From contig CAWCJO010000017.1 of NCBI GenBank assembly GCA_963795935.1, forward strand, positions 150,766 through 214,765: DNA of 64,000 nt, written 5' to 3'. This document shows positions 8,509 to 16,405 of this stretch, one piece after another. The stretch comes from JAICMB01 sp963795935 (GTDB lineage: Bacteria; Acidobacteriota; Terriglobia; Bryobacterales; Bryobacteraceae). How positions within the stretch are numbered: the first letter of the stretch is position 1; every line of letters starts with the position of its first letter. The notes below the pieces were generated by a model. That model was not told the origin of the DNA. It saw only the letters and a program-made list of their open reading frames with translations, and made no database searches. The position numbers were made by a program, and so were the translations under genes.

Positions 8509-8685
8509 TTGCGAAAAGTTCACGTCCGCCGCTCCCTCGCGGTTGCGTCTCGGAAACGCTTGCTGAGCCGCGCGCGTCAGCAAGCCTGGACGGCCCCGCG
8601 GGCCATCGGAAGCTATGAAAATAACCCCGGTGGGGTCGTTTTCGACGGAGCGGTGCGATACGCCAATTTATGCGACTTGGTACCA
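8500..8685. repeat. Dispersed intergenic repeat, copy A (with a 66-bp insert)
   Basis: This stretch matches 10886-11000 over nearly its whole length: both have the same order of CTTGCGAA, GTTCA-GTCC-CCGCTCCC, CTCGGAAAC, GCTGAGCCGCGCGCGTC and then CGGTGCGAT-CGCCAATTT-TGCGACTTGGTAC. Copy A carries about 66 extra bases (8585-8650) in the middle that copy B lacks. The repeat is non-coding and GC-rich. Confidence 0.7.
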
Positions 8686-8696
8686 GCTCTTAAAAT

Positions 8697-8858
8697 TCAA
8701 GCCTGCTTCGCCTTGGATTTCCTGGGGCGAATGGGCTTGTGCGGATCGAGATCGGATTTTTTGACGAATAGCATTTTTCGCAACGCGCTCGTGAACTCCT
8801 CGTATTCTGTCGGCTGGCTGCCGGACTGACGCGGCTTCGATCGGCTTTTTGCTTTCAC
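8697..8858 (-). CDS. Small hypothetical protein, possibly a remnant
   Basis: A short basic protein of about 53 residues if the GTG at 8858 is the start; the frame stays open to 8984. The segment TEYEEFTSALRKMLFVKKSD looks like the short helical tails of uncharacterised antitoxin-like proteins, and the C-terminus is Lys/Arg/Pro-rich. There is no good ribosome binding site, and it sits in a scrap zone with a broken antitoxin nearby, so it may be a remnant. Confidence 0.3.
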   Translation of the reverse strand: MKAKSRSKPRQSGSQPTEYEEFTSALRKMLFVKKSDLDPHKPIRPRKSKAKQA

Positions 8859-9264
8859 GCCGGGCGTGCGCCCGCGGGCAACGTAACCTTTGGCCGGAAA
8901 GGGCAAGCGTGACGCGCAAACGCGGATTCGGAAATTGGGCAAGGCGCCCTGGTCTGGATCTGCGAGACCTGCCGGCGTATTCAATACGGAAGCAGCCCTC
9001 GTTCTCGCAATTCCTCCCCGGACCCTGAGCTAATGGTTTTCTGGAGGAAATCGAATATTCAAGCCGGCCGGAGACTATCGGAACTCATGTGTTCCGCAAC
9101 TTTCACAATTTCTCCGCGCACTCAATCAAGCAGTCGCTTCAAAATCTGCGCAAGGAAACGAAGATCCGACATCCGCTGTTTAACTCGGCCATTGGAATAT
9201 TCGCGAGCTGTCTCATCCTCGACAAACCTCCGCGCGGAAGTCGAAGGCGCGAAGTGGTGAACTC
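8859..9264. other. Gap with possible decayed minus-strand coding sequence
   Basis: No intact gene is recognised. Directly below the broken antitoxin the minus strand carries a short frame ending near 9113 with RRFVEDETAREYSNGRVKQR, which has coding character but no family I can name. It could be what remains of the partner toxin. The plus-strand frames here look like shadows. Confidence 0.3.
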
Positions 9265-9493
9265 TCAAAAGCAGCCGCGGAAGTGGCCGATAACCTCGTC
9301 ACGGGAAATGGGCTTGACTCTGCCGCTTTTCAGGTCGTCATAGCGGCTGTTGAGCATTTCGCGCGTCTGCACAAGCTCATCGAAGTATCCCTCGACGACA
9401 TGCTGTACAAGCTCGGCAGCGGCTCCGCGTGCGCTGCTGCGCGGCGAGGTCCTTGAGCTTTTTTTCAACATCGGGGGCGAAGCGTACTCCCAT
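9265..9493 (-). pseudogene. RHH/ParD-like antitoxin, broken by a frameshift
   Basis: From an ATG at 9493 the frame reads MGVRFAPDVEKKLKDLAAQ, the usual opening of a ribbon-helix-helix antitoxin. It then goes out of frame near 9432-9440. Conserved sequence resumes in the next frame with AAAELVQHVVEGYFDELVQT and ends DEVIGHFRGCF at 9265. Removing one C restores a single protein of about 75 residues. No toxin gene is intact beside it. Either the pair decayed or a base was mis-called; the first fits the surrounding remnants better. Confidence 0.6.
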
Positions 9494-9581
9494 CGCCTTC
9501 ACAGTACGGGAAAACCGGGCATCGGGCAAACTGCAAAACTTTCCATAACCGTAGACGCGCGGTCACCCCCGCTTTCCCGCC

Positions 9582-10139
9582 CTACTTCCGGCTGGCCGGC
9601 GGCACAATGCCGTTCATGCGCGCGTACACGCACATCTGCCCGTAATGATCGAAAGTGTGCCACACCGGCATGGTCGCCACATAGATGCGCGGGACCTTCC
9701 GGCCGCCAAAGGGCGATGCCACCAGCTCCGTGGCGTTGGCGTCCGTGATCGCGTTCATCGCTCTATGCGCGTAGGCGAACGCGTCTTTGAGATACTGCAC
9801 CACCTCGGCCTTGGAAGTGACGCTCGCAGGACCATTTTCTCCCTCACCCGCCTGCGCTGGTTTCGCATCTCCTAAAACTGGCGCCGAGACGATATAGATA
9901 ACGGCTCCGATATGCATGGCCTGCTGCCGGAAGCTCCGCACGCCTTTAAACTCCCCCTCCTTCGGCGCAAAATCGAATTTGTCCGCGGGCATGGCTTCGA
10001 CCAGCGGAATCAGTTCCCCCTCCACCATCTTTAGTTGGCCGTCGAGCGTCTTTGAAATGACGGATTGCGGCAGCTCCGCGGCGAACGAAACGGCGAGTCC
10101 GAGGGCGGCGAGACAAAGCGCGCGTGAAATCGAGGTCAT
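9582..10139 (-). CDS. Exported DinB-like domain protein
   Basis: A 185-residue protein with an N-terminal signal peptide (ALCLAALGLAVSFAAELP) followed by a DinB/YfiT-type four-helix bundle. The metal-binding histidines are visible: H76 in QQAMHIGA, and H161 and H165 in VWHTFDHYGQ. DinB-fold proteins are often thiol-dependent metalloenzymes, but export of one is mostly an acidobacterial and planctomycete habit and its role there is unknown. It is divergent from the small secreted protein at 10216, with about 75 bases between them. No nearby pathway gene suggests a substrate. Confidence 0.85.
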   Translation of the reverse strand: MTSISRALCLAALGLAVSFAAELPQSVISKTLDGQLKMVEGELIPLVEAMPADKFDFAPKEGEFKGVRSFRQQAMHIGAVIYIVSAPVLGDAKPAQAGEGENGPASVTSKAEVVQYLKDAFAYAHRAMNAITDANATELVASPFGGRKVPRIYVATMPVWHTFDHYGQMCVYARMNGIVPPASRK

Positions 10140-10215
10140 TGAGTTTTTCTCCAGTGAAATTCAGTTTACTATAGACGTGCGGCGAGGACATTCGTCCCGC
10201 CCCCAAAGGATCGAC

Positions 10216-10584
10216 ATGAAAAAATTGATTTTCTGCCTGGCGTTGGCCAGCGCGACCCTCTTTGCCGATGTTACAGGAAAATGGACCGGAACGGTCAAGG
10301 CCGACACCCCCAACGCGGATACCGAAACCTTCGACGTCACCTTCGACCTCAAACAGAGCGGCAACGACGTCACGGGAACCGTAAAGACATCGTCCTCCGG
10401 AGATAGCTACGCGATCGAGAACGGCGCCCTCGATGGCGACACCCTGAAAATTCAAATCCCCACAAGCGACGCCACCTATGACCTGACATTAACCGTCGAT
10501 GGCGATCACATGACCGGACAGGCCAAGGTCGATCACGGTGGAACCAAGGTCACCCTGAAGCTCGACTTAAAAAAGCAATCCTGA
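10216..10584 (+). CDS. Small secreted beta-rich protein
   Basis: A 122-residue exported protein. The start at 10216 is supported by AAAGGA six bases upstream and by a classic signal peptide (MKKLIFCLALASATLFA). The mature part alternates Thr/Asp/Gly-rich strands beginning VTGKWTGTVKAD and including FDLKQSGNDVTGTVKT and YDLTLTVDGDHMTGQAKVDH. This pattern is typical of small lipocalin-like or META-type barrels found in acidobacteria. No catalytic residues are evident. It is annotated only as a secreted protein of unknown function. Confidence 0.82.
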   Translation: MKKLIFCLALASATLFADVTGKWTGTVKADTPNADTETFDVTFDLKQSGNDVTGTVKTSSSGDSYAIENGALDGDTLKIQIPTSDATYDLTLTVDGDHMTGQAKVDHGGTKVTLKLDLKKQS

Positions 10585-10885
10585 ACGGCGCGCCCGCGAA
10601 ACGATGCCGATACCCCGCCATCGGCCATCGCCCATAAACTCACGTCAGACGTTCTGGACTTCGCTGCCCCACCGCGCACGAGCGATCCGTCTCTCCGCGC
10701 AGCATAGAGACGCTTTGGGCGACAGAAAAAAAACACCGCTGAACCCGCCGAACGGCGGACTGAAAAGTCGACCTCGCGCACGCCATCGACTAACCCGGTT
10801 TCTCTTCGAATACCCCGGACCAAACCCACCTGAGAAGTCGGCGAACCCGCCGCCGAATCATTGACGCGCATTTGGCCGCGGGTTA
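10585..10885. other. Gap without a recognisable gene
   Basis: About 300 bases after the small secreted protein. Frames on both strands are short and lack family motifs. There is an A-run at 10725-10734 but no stem before it. It leads directly into copy B of the dispersed repeat. Confidence 0.35.
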
Positions 10886-11000
10886 GCACTTACTTGCGAA
10901 GGTTCATGTCCACCGCTCCCGCGGTTACGGCTCGGAAACCCCTGCTGAGCCGCGCGCGTCGGCAAGCGGTGCGATGCGCCAATTTGTGCGACTTGGTACT
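10886..11000. repeat. Dispersed intergenic repeat, copy B
   Basis: The shorter copy of the repeat seen at 8500-8685. It shares its blocks in the same order and orientation, including the GCTGAGCCGCGCGCGTC core and the terminal TGCGACTTGGTACT. It lacks the 66-base insert, which suggests the insert was added to copy A or removed from this one. Confidence 0.7.
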
Positions 11001-11013
11001 GGAGTCGAGTGAA

Positions 11014-11187
11014 ATGCGCCGCTGCCTGGTCGCATACCCCTCCGCGGTTTTGGCCTGCGCAAGCATCGGCGTTTGTCTTGCGCAACGGACAGGACCGATC
11101 GAATGCCCCGCAGGGTGGAGTGCGGCCGACTCGGACGCTGCGAGCAGAAACATTACCCGGCAATATCCCGAAGAGAAGCACAGGTAA
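11014..11187 (+). pseudogene. Possible truncated secreted protein (signal peptide only)
   Basis: A 57-codon frame begins MRRCLVAYPSAVLACASIGV and continues CLAQ, which is a plausible signal peptide with a cleavage site, followed by about 34 residues and a stop. No known domain follows. It starts 14 bases after repeat copy B and ends just before a duplicated peptidase tail, so it may be the 5-prime end of a gene cut by rearrangement. Chance remains possible. Confidence 0.3.
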
Positions 11188-11213
11188 TTCTGGAGCAGAT
11201 GCGCGGCCAACAA

Positions 11214-11336
11214 CTCTACTTCGCCGCAAAGCGGTCGAACCATGCGGCCGTGCGCGCGGCGGCGTCAACGCGATGTTTCGGCTCGCGGAACCCGGGGCCT
11301 CTCGCGCGGATAGCGGACCAGTTCGGCCTCCATGCC
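11214..11336 (-). pseudogene. Duplicated C-terminal fragment of an S9 peptidase gene
   Basis: About 123 bases closely resemble the 3-prime end of the S9 peptidase gene at 12532-12655, by eye nearly nine bases in ten. The minus strand encodes EAELVRYPRE and, after a one-base slip, FREPKHRVDAAARTAAWFDR ending in a stop at 11214. The intact gene has the same ending. It is either the tail of a deleted paralogue or a partial duplication. Confidence 0.75.
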
Positions 11337-11366
11337 ACCGGCTTATCTGGAGTGGCAGGTCCACGC

Positions 11367-12428
11367 CTACGGCGACGCCGCTTCCGAGATCCGTCCCAGA
11401 CCCGGACTGAAGGCGTCCAAGGCCTTCTCTGAGGGGATCATCGCTGCGCAAAGCTCTCGCACCGCGCTCACGATCGCATCTGGGCGCTCCGAAGGAATGT
11501 CGTGTCCACTGTCCGGTACGATAATGCGCTTTCCTCGCGTAGAGAGGCGCGCCAGCCGCATCTGCAGATCGTACAACCACGTCCTTTGGTAATCTTCGAA
11601 ATCTCGTTCGCTAAGGCCGCGTTCCAGGATTGCGTCGGAGTTCTTGCCGGCGGTCAGCACGATCAGCGGCTTCTCGCGAATGTTGCCGGCGGCCCGCGCT
11701 TCCTCCGCGCTGGTTTGGATTGTTTCGAGTTCGCTCGCTCTGGCCTTCAGGTATTTCGATTGGAGAATAAGATACGAACCGTGTATTCCCCGCGCCCGTA
11801 ACATGAGACGGGCGACACCGAGGGTGATAAAAACCGCAGCCCACCTTGCTTGGCTCCGATAGCGGCTCAACATTGCCGCGCCAATGGCGTTCCACGCTTT
11901 CGGCAGCAACTCGTATTGATCCTCTTGCGTGGCGTCTACCAGCGCAACTCCGGCCACCTGATCGGGATACTCTCCGTTGAACACACGAACGTTATAGCCT
12001 CCAAAAGAGTGGCCCACGAGCACGTAAGGCGCCTTCTCACCGGCATTCTCCAGAAGGCTGTGTAGCTCTTTTGCAATTTGCGCGCTGGTGCGCGGCATTG
12101 GACCCGGATCGCTGCCCCCATAACCCGCGCGGTCGTAGGAGCAAACTCGGGAGAACTTCGCAATTTCCGGCTGCGCGCGTTTCCATTCGGTCAACACATC
12201 GCCGAGTCCCGCTTCCAGGACAACCGTGGGGCTTCCTTTCCCTGTGCAGTTCAGTTTGAGCCGGAACCCGCCTATATCTACCAACCGGCCAGGTTCAGGG
12301 AAACGGTGAACGTCGTCGCTCGTCACGATTGCCTGGTACGAAGCGCCGGCCGCGGCCAGCAAGAGGAGCAGCGCAATGAGCGTGAAAGCGATGTTGCGCA
12401 ACCATGACTTCCAACGCAAAGCCATCAA
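11367..12428 (-). CDS. Membrane-anchored or exported alpha/beta hydrolase
   Basis: A 353-residue protein with a hydrophobic N-terminal segment (residues 13-31) that could be a signal anchor, then an alpha/beta-hydrolase fold. The nucleophile elbow is VGHSFGG with S141, the acid is probably D165 or a later Asp, and the catalytic His is H309 in VPDSGHDIP. The oxyanion region resembles VLEAGLGD. This layout is shared by many esterase and epoxide-hydrolase-like proteins, so the substrate stays open. The last 15 residues run into the scrap zone and may be an extension. The upstream gene on the same strand is an S9 peptidase about 100 bases away. Confidence 0.85.
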   Translation of the reverse strand: MMALRWKSWLRNIAFTLIALLLLLAAAGASYQAIVTSDDVHRFPEPGRLVDIGGFRLKLNCTGKGSPTVVLEAGLGDVLTEWKRAQPEIAKFSRVCSYDRAGYGGSDPGPMPRTSAQIAKELHSLLENAGEKAPYVLVGHSFGGYNVRVFNGEYPDQVAGVALVDATQEDQYELLPKAWNAIGAAMLSRYRSQARWAAVFITLGVARLMLRARGIHGSYLILQSKYLKARASELETIQTSAEEARAAGNIREKPLIVLTAGKNSDAILERGLSERDFEDYQRTWLYDLQMRLARLSTRGKRIIVPDSGHDIPSERPDAIVSAVRELCAAMIPSEKALDAFSPGLGRISEAASP

Positions 12429-12531
12429 TTGAGCGCCTCACCACAATGTATCGCGCGGACGGTTTCAAAACGTGACAAGACTGCCACCGGCGCTCCCCGC
12501 GTGATTCCATCCGCTGGAGAAATCCAAAATT

Positions 12532-14514
12532 CTACTTCAACGCAAAGCGGTCGAACCACGCGACGGTGCGCGCGGCGGCGTCGACGCGGTGTTTCGGCTC
12601 GTGGAATCCGTGGCCCTCGCGCGGATAGCGAACCAGTTCGGCCTCAATGCCGCGCTCCCGCAGAGCCGTATACATCTGCTCGGCCTGCGTGATATGCACG
12701 TCATTGTCGTTTTCGCCATGCAGGAACATCGTGGGCGTGACCGCGTTTTGGACGTATGCCAGCGGCGACCATTTCCACAGCAGCGCGTAATGGCCGTCGG
12801 CCCACGGAAAGCCGCCGAACTCGGCATGGATCAGGTCCTGGTACAACGAGGTCGCATAAAAGCTGACCAGGTCCGAAAGGCTGTAGAGCGCCACGGCGGC
12901 CTTGAAACGGTTAGTCTGCGTAATGATCCAGTTGGTCATGAACCCGCCGTAGCTGCCACCGGTGACAAAGAGATTATGAGCGTCGATGCTGGGGTGCGTT
13001 TTCAGGACGGCGTCGAGCCCCGCCATCAGATCCTTGTAATCGCCGCCGCCCCAGTTGCCGACGGAGCCGTTCGAGAACTTCTGGCCATAGCCGGAGCTGC
13101 CGCGCGGATTAATCGCCAGAACGGCGTAGCCGCGGGCGGCGTAGAATTGGGCCTGCGGGTTGAACGCATACCCGAACTGGCCGTGCGGGCCGCCGTGTAT
13201 GGTGAGGATCAAGGGCGTATACGCGGAAGTTTTGAGCGCCGGATAGAGCCAGCCTTCGACCATAGTTCCATCCCAACTGCGGAACTGAATATCCTCGGGG
13301 CGCGAGAGCCGGCGGGCGGCGGCGAACTCCGAGTTGAAATGAGTCAACTGGCGGGGCTCGCGCTCGCCGGGGTCGAGCCGAAACAACTCGGCCGGCATAT
13401 CCGGTTTGCTCAACGTGTACGTGAGCGAGCCGTCGCGGGCCATAGCCGGCGCGCCCGCCTGCGCGCCTTTGCCGATCGCGCACGATGTTTCCTTCGTAGC
13501 CGTGAACGTTGTACAAATCACCATGCTGCCGTGATCCGCGGCGGTGTAGACGATGCGCTTGCCGTCCGCGGACCATTCCACACCCGAGGTCCGGCGGTCC
13601 AATGCCGCATTCAGCTCCGTGCCTTCTCCGCCCGCCGCCGGAATTATCCAGGCGTGGGCGTCCTCGGCGACGCTGTCGATGGTAGTGATCGCGCCCTTGG
13701 TTGCCGTGTATGCGATCGAGCGGCCATCCGGCGAAACGCGCGGCTCCATTTCAACGCCCTGCGTGTGCGTGATCTGGCGCGTAGCCGCGCTGTCCGGATT
13801 CACCGCGAAGATGTCGTAGTTGAGGCGCGCGTCGGGGTCGCGTTCATGATTAGACAGAAAAACGATCTCGCCGCCGGCGCCCCAATCGATCGAGTGCTCG
13901 TCGTGGTTGCCGCTGGTGAGGGCGCGCGGCTGGCCGCCCGCGGCCTCGACGACGTAGATGTGAGCGCGGCGGTTGTCGGAGAACGATGTGCGCGTCTTGT
14001 ATAAAATGCGCGTGATCACGAGCGGATCTTGCGACGCTGGCTCAGGATCGAGCGTTCCCGCGAAGGCCAGCCGCTTCCCATCGGGCGACCACGAGAGCAT
14101 ATTTCCAGCCTTTGAAAGAAAGCTGTTGCCGCGCGCATAATCGCAAACGCGCGCAAGCTTCCCGGAAGCGAAATCGAGCGTATACACGGCCTCGGATTTG
14201 CCTTCCCCGGCGATGAAGGCGAGGCGGCTCCCATCGGGCGACCAGCGCACGTTCGCGGCTCCCTCCGGAGCGCTTTCAAGACGTTCGGCCGCGCCCCGCG
14301 CCGCCTCGATACGCATTAACCGCGAGCGGTTCTTGTTGGCGGCAAGGTCTGCCTCCGTCAACGAGAAAACGATCCACTTACCCTCCGGCGAGACCTGGAC
14401 ATCGCCAATCGTTTGGCCCGCAACGGTGTCTTCCGCCGTAAACGGGCGTGTGGCAGAGCACAAGCAGCCTGCCGCGGCGAGCAGGACCGGAGCGAATCGC
14501 ATCATAGCGGCCAT
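12532..14514 (-). CDS. S9 family peptidase (acylaminoacyl-peptidase / prolyl oligopeptidase type)
   Basis: A 660-residue serine peptidase of the S9C-like group. The N-terminal half is a beta-propeller with repeated WSPDG motifs (residues about 91, 142 and 314). The C-terminal alpha/beta-hydrolase domain has the nucleophile S521 in GGSYGGF, an Asp near 605 in GENDNDVH and the catalytic H635 in REGHGF. The N-terminus has a signal sequence ending at a possible lipobox (AAAGC), so it may be a secreted or lipid-anchored oligopeptidase. The start at 14514 or the Met at 14502 are both possible. It begins one base after the YceH gene ends, so the two are co-transcribed. Confidence 0.93.
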   Translation of the reverse strand: MAAMMRFAPVLLAAAGCLCSATRPFTAEDTVAGQTIGDVQVSPEGKWIVFSLTEADLAANKNRSRLMRIEAARGAAERLESAPEGAANVRWSPDGSRLAFIAGEGKSEAVYTLDFASGKLARVCDYARGNSFLSKAGNMLSWSPDGKRLAFAGTLDPEPASQDPLVITRILYKTRTSFSDNRRAHIYVVEAAGGQPRALTSGNHDEHSIDWGAGGEIVFLSNHERDPDARLNYDIFAVNPDSAATRQITHTQGVEMEPRVSPDGRSIAYTATKGAITTIDSVAEDAHAWIIPAAGGEGTELNAALDRRTSGVEWSADGKRIVYTAADHGSMVICTTFTATKETSCAIGKGAQAGAPAMARDGSLTYTLSKPDMPAELFRLDPGEREPRQLTHFNSEFAAARRLSRPEDIQFRSWDGTMVEGWLYPALKTSAYTPLILTIHGGPHGQFGYAFNPQAQFYAARGYAVLAINPRGSSGYGQKFSNGSVGNWGGGDYKDLMAGLDAVLKTHPSIDAHNLFVTGGSYGGFMTNWIITQTNRFKAAVALYSLSDLVSFYATSLYQDLIHAEFGGFPWADGHYALLWKWSPLAYVQNAVTPTMFLHGENDNDVHITQAEQMYTALRERGIEAELVRYPREGHGFHEPKHRVDAAARTVAWFDRFALK

Positions 14515-14515
14515 T

Positions 14516-15163
14516 CTACTCGAACTGACGCCGAAACTCGGTGAATTGCCGTTTCAGTTCATCGATCTCTTCGCGTTGGCGCGCCAGCTCCGCTTCGAGC
14601 GCGGAAATGCGATCGGCGCGAGGCGCGGCCGGAGCATCGGCCACGGCCGGGTTCAAGTTTGCTTCGGGCGCTCCGGATAATAACTGGACGTAGCGTTGCT
14701 CCTTCTCGCCGGGCCGCCGGGGAATTTTCGCTACCAGAACCGGCATGCGTTCGAGCACGGACTCGACCTCTTCCAGATCCTGGAATTTGTGCATGCGCTC
14801 GGCGCGGTTGCGCAACTCTCCGGCCGTCTGGGGGCCGCGCAGCAGCAGCTCGCACAGGATCGCGATCTCGCGGCGCCCCAGGTTGAGCTTTTCCGCCAAC
14901 CGGTGAGCGTATTTCGGCACGCGGCTGCCCGCGCCCGTAATACTCACGGCCAGACCTTTTATCTTGAGAGTCTCGATGGCGTGCTCCACGGTCGCCTCGT
15001 CGTAAGAAACCATCGGGTCGCGGTTTGACTTCTGATTGCAGGCGTTGACCAGCGCGTTCAACGACAAAGGGTAATACTCGGGCGTCGTGTTTTCTTTCTC
15101 GATCAGCGCCCCAAGGACGCGCACTTCCACGGGGTCCAGCGTGAAGTCGATGGAGAACGTCAA
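14516..15163 (-). CDS. YceH family (DUF480) protein
   Basis: A 215-residue protein of the YceH/DUF480 family, which has two winged-helix domains. The family start is clear: VEVRVLGALIEKENTTPEYY followed by LNALVNACNQKSNRDP. The second domain includes GRREIAILCELLLRGPQTAG. A C-terminal coiled-coil segment (ALEAELARQREEIDELKRQF) is attached. Function in the family is unsettled; a regulatory or DNA-binding role is inferred from the folds. It overlaps the upstream phosphoesterase by four bases (ATGA) and adjoins the S9 peptidase, forming a three-gene operon. Confidence 0.93.
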   Translation of the reverse strand: MTFSIDFTLDPVEVRVLGALIEKENTTPEYYPLSLNALVNACNQKSNRDPMVSYDEATVEHAIETLKIKGLAVSITGAGSRVPKYAHRLAEKLNLGRREIAILCELLLRGPQTAGELRNRAERMHKFQDLEEVESVLERMPVLVAKIPRRPGEKEQRYVQLLSGAPEANLNPAVADAPAAPRADRISALEAELARQREEIDELKRQFTEFRRQFE

Positions 15164-15942
15164 CCGCCCTTCACCTCATATCTGCGAATGCCCGTGGCCC
15201 TGCCGCTATCGGGATCGACCTGTACGATCACGGCGTGCAGCTCGGCGCCGCCTTTAGCGGCCTCCAGCCGGATGGGAAGCGAAGTCAGGAAGCGGCGCAG
15301 CGCGAGATTCTTGTCGGACCCGATGACGGAATCGTACGGCCCGGTCATGCCGGCGTCAGTCTGATACGCCGTGCCGCCCGATAGAATCCGCTCGTCCGCC
15401 GTCGGGATGTGGGTGTGCGTGCCGATGACAGCCGAGACCTTGCCGTTCAAATACCACCCCATCGCGACCTTCTCGCTGGTCAGCTCGGTGTGAAAATCGA
15501 CGAAACGGACGCGAACGCGCGCCGGCAGAGATTCCAGAATCGCATCCGCCTTGCGAAACGGGCAGTCCAGCGCCGGCATGTGAACGCGCCCCTGCAGGTT
15601 CATCACCGCGGCTTCGACGCCGTTGCGCGCCTTCACGACAACGACGCCGTGGCCGGGAAGATCGGCATTGTAATTGGCGGGACGAAGCAGCCGCGGCTCG
15701 CGCGGAAAATAATCGAAAATTTCCTTTTTGTCCCACACGTGATTGCCCGAGGTCAACACCTCGAGTCCCATGGAGAACAGATCCTGCGCCACCGCCGGCG
15801 TAATCCCGAACCCTCCCGCCGAGTTCTCCGCGTTAGCAATGGCCAGGTCGATCTTCTCTTCGGAAATGACGCGTTGCAGATTCTGGGCGACAAGATTACG
15901 CCCCACGGAGGCGAAAATATCGCCTATAAAGAGGATGTTCAT
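15160..15942 (-). CDS. YmdB-like metallophosphoesterase (TIGR00282 family)
   Basis: A 260-residue calcineurin-like phosphoesterase of the YmdB/TIGR00282 family, some of whose members hydrolyse 2-prime,3-prime cyclic nucleotides. The family pattern is visible in order: MNILFIGDIFASVGR, then ANAENSAGGFG, TSGNHVWDKKE, FHTELTSEKVAMGWYLNG and GTHTHIPTADE. The start at 15942 is chosen because the family begins at MNIL; the frame is open 13 codons further upstream with a weak leader. It overlaps yceH by four bases. It has no direct metabolic link with its operon partners. Confidence 0.93.
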   Translation of the reverse strand: MNILFIGDIFASVGRNLVAQNLQRVISEEKIDLAIANAENSAGGFGITPAVAQDLFSMGLEVLTSGNHVWDKKEIFDYFPREPRLLRPANYNADLPGHGVVVVKARNGVEAAVMNLQGRVHMPALDCPFRKADAILESLPARVRVRFVDFHTELTSEKVAMGWYLNGKVSAVIGTHTHIPTADERILSGGTAYQTDAGMTGPYDSVIGSDKNLALRRFLTSLPIRLEAAKGGAELHAVIVQVDPDSGRATGIRRYEVKGG

Positions 15943-16405
15943 CGGCGCTGGGGGGACAAAAGGAAAAGGAGCGCACCACACGCGCCGTGCCGGCCTCCGT
16001 CATTGACCCCATACTTAACAGGGGCGGAGCCCCCCGAGCGTCTTTAGGCTTCTCCTATGACGGCCGAGCCGCCGGAGCTTGCACACCAACGCAAAACCGA
16101 GTCGGACCCCATGACGATTGACTGTTGGATCAATTATAGGAGACCAGTCACAAACTTAGCAGAAACGCTCCTGCGTCATCATAACAGAGAACGGCGTTTT
16201 TGCACCCGTACTTCGGTACGGTTTGTCCTGCTTTGACCCAAAAAACGCGGATTGCAGCCTGCCGCTCCTACGAGCTGTCGTTCAAGACTGCGGACAACGT
16301 CCCCGGATCCTCCACGAACTACATCGGCGCCCACTTCGCCGCGGTCATCCTGAGGTGCGTGGCGACGCATCGGTAGTCGTCGTTGACTGCTTGAAATTAG
16401 ACTCA
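15943..16405. other. Gap holding a UUCG hairpin but no gene
   Basis: About 460 bases between the phosphoesterase start and the kinase end. It must contain the promoter of the phosphoesterase operon. I found no gene. The only strong structure is the hairpin at 16206-16221. A stretch near 16340 (GTCATCCTGAGGTGCG) resembles repeat-like intergenic sequence but has no second copy in this window. Confidence 0.4.
16206..16221. terminator. UUCG tetraloop hairpin downstream of the kinase gene
   Basis: CCGTAC-TTCG-GTACGG is a perfect 6-bp stem closed by a TTCG loop when read on the plus strand (CGAA on the minus strand). It lies about 185 bases beyond the kinase stop. TTT follows on the plus strand and an A-run on the minus strand, so it is a weak terminator candidate rather than a strong one. 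Confidence 0.3.

Noticed and set aside
12589..14004. A 471-codon plus-strand frame opposite the S9 peptidase
   Set aside because: Antisense to an intact peptidase with all active-site motifs; composition and lack of motifs mark it as a shadow.
16330..16350. Intergenic repeat like those with a TCATCCTGAGG core in other genomes
   Set aside because: Only a single occurrence is present in this window, so a repeat cannot be supported.
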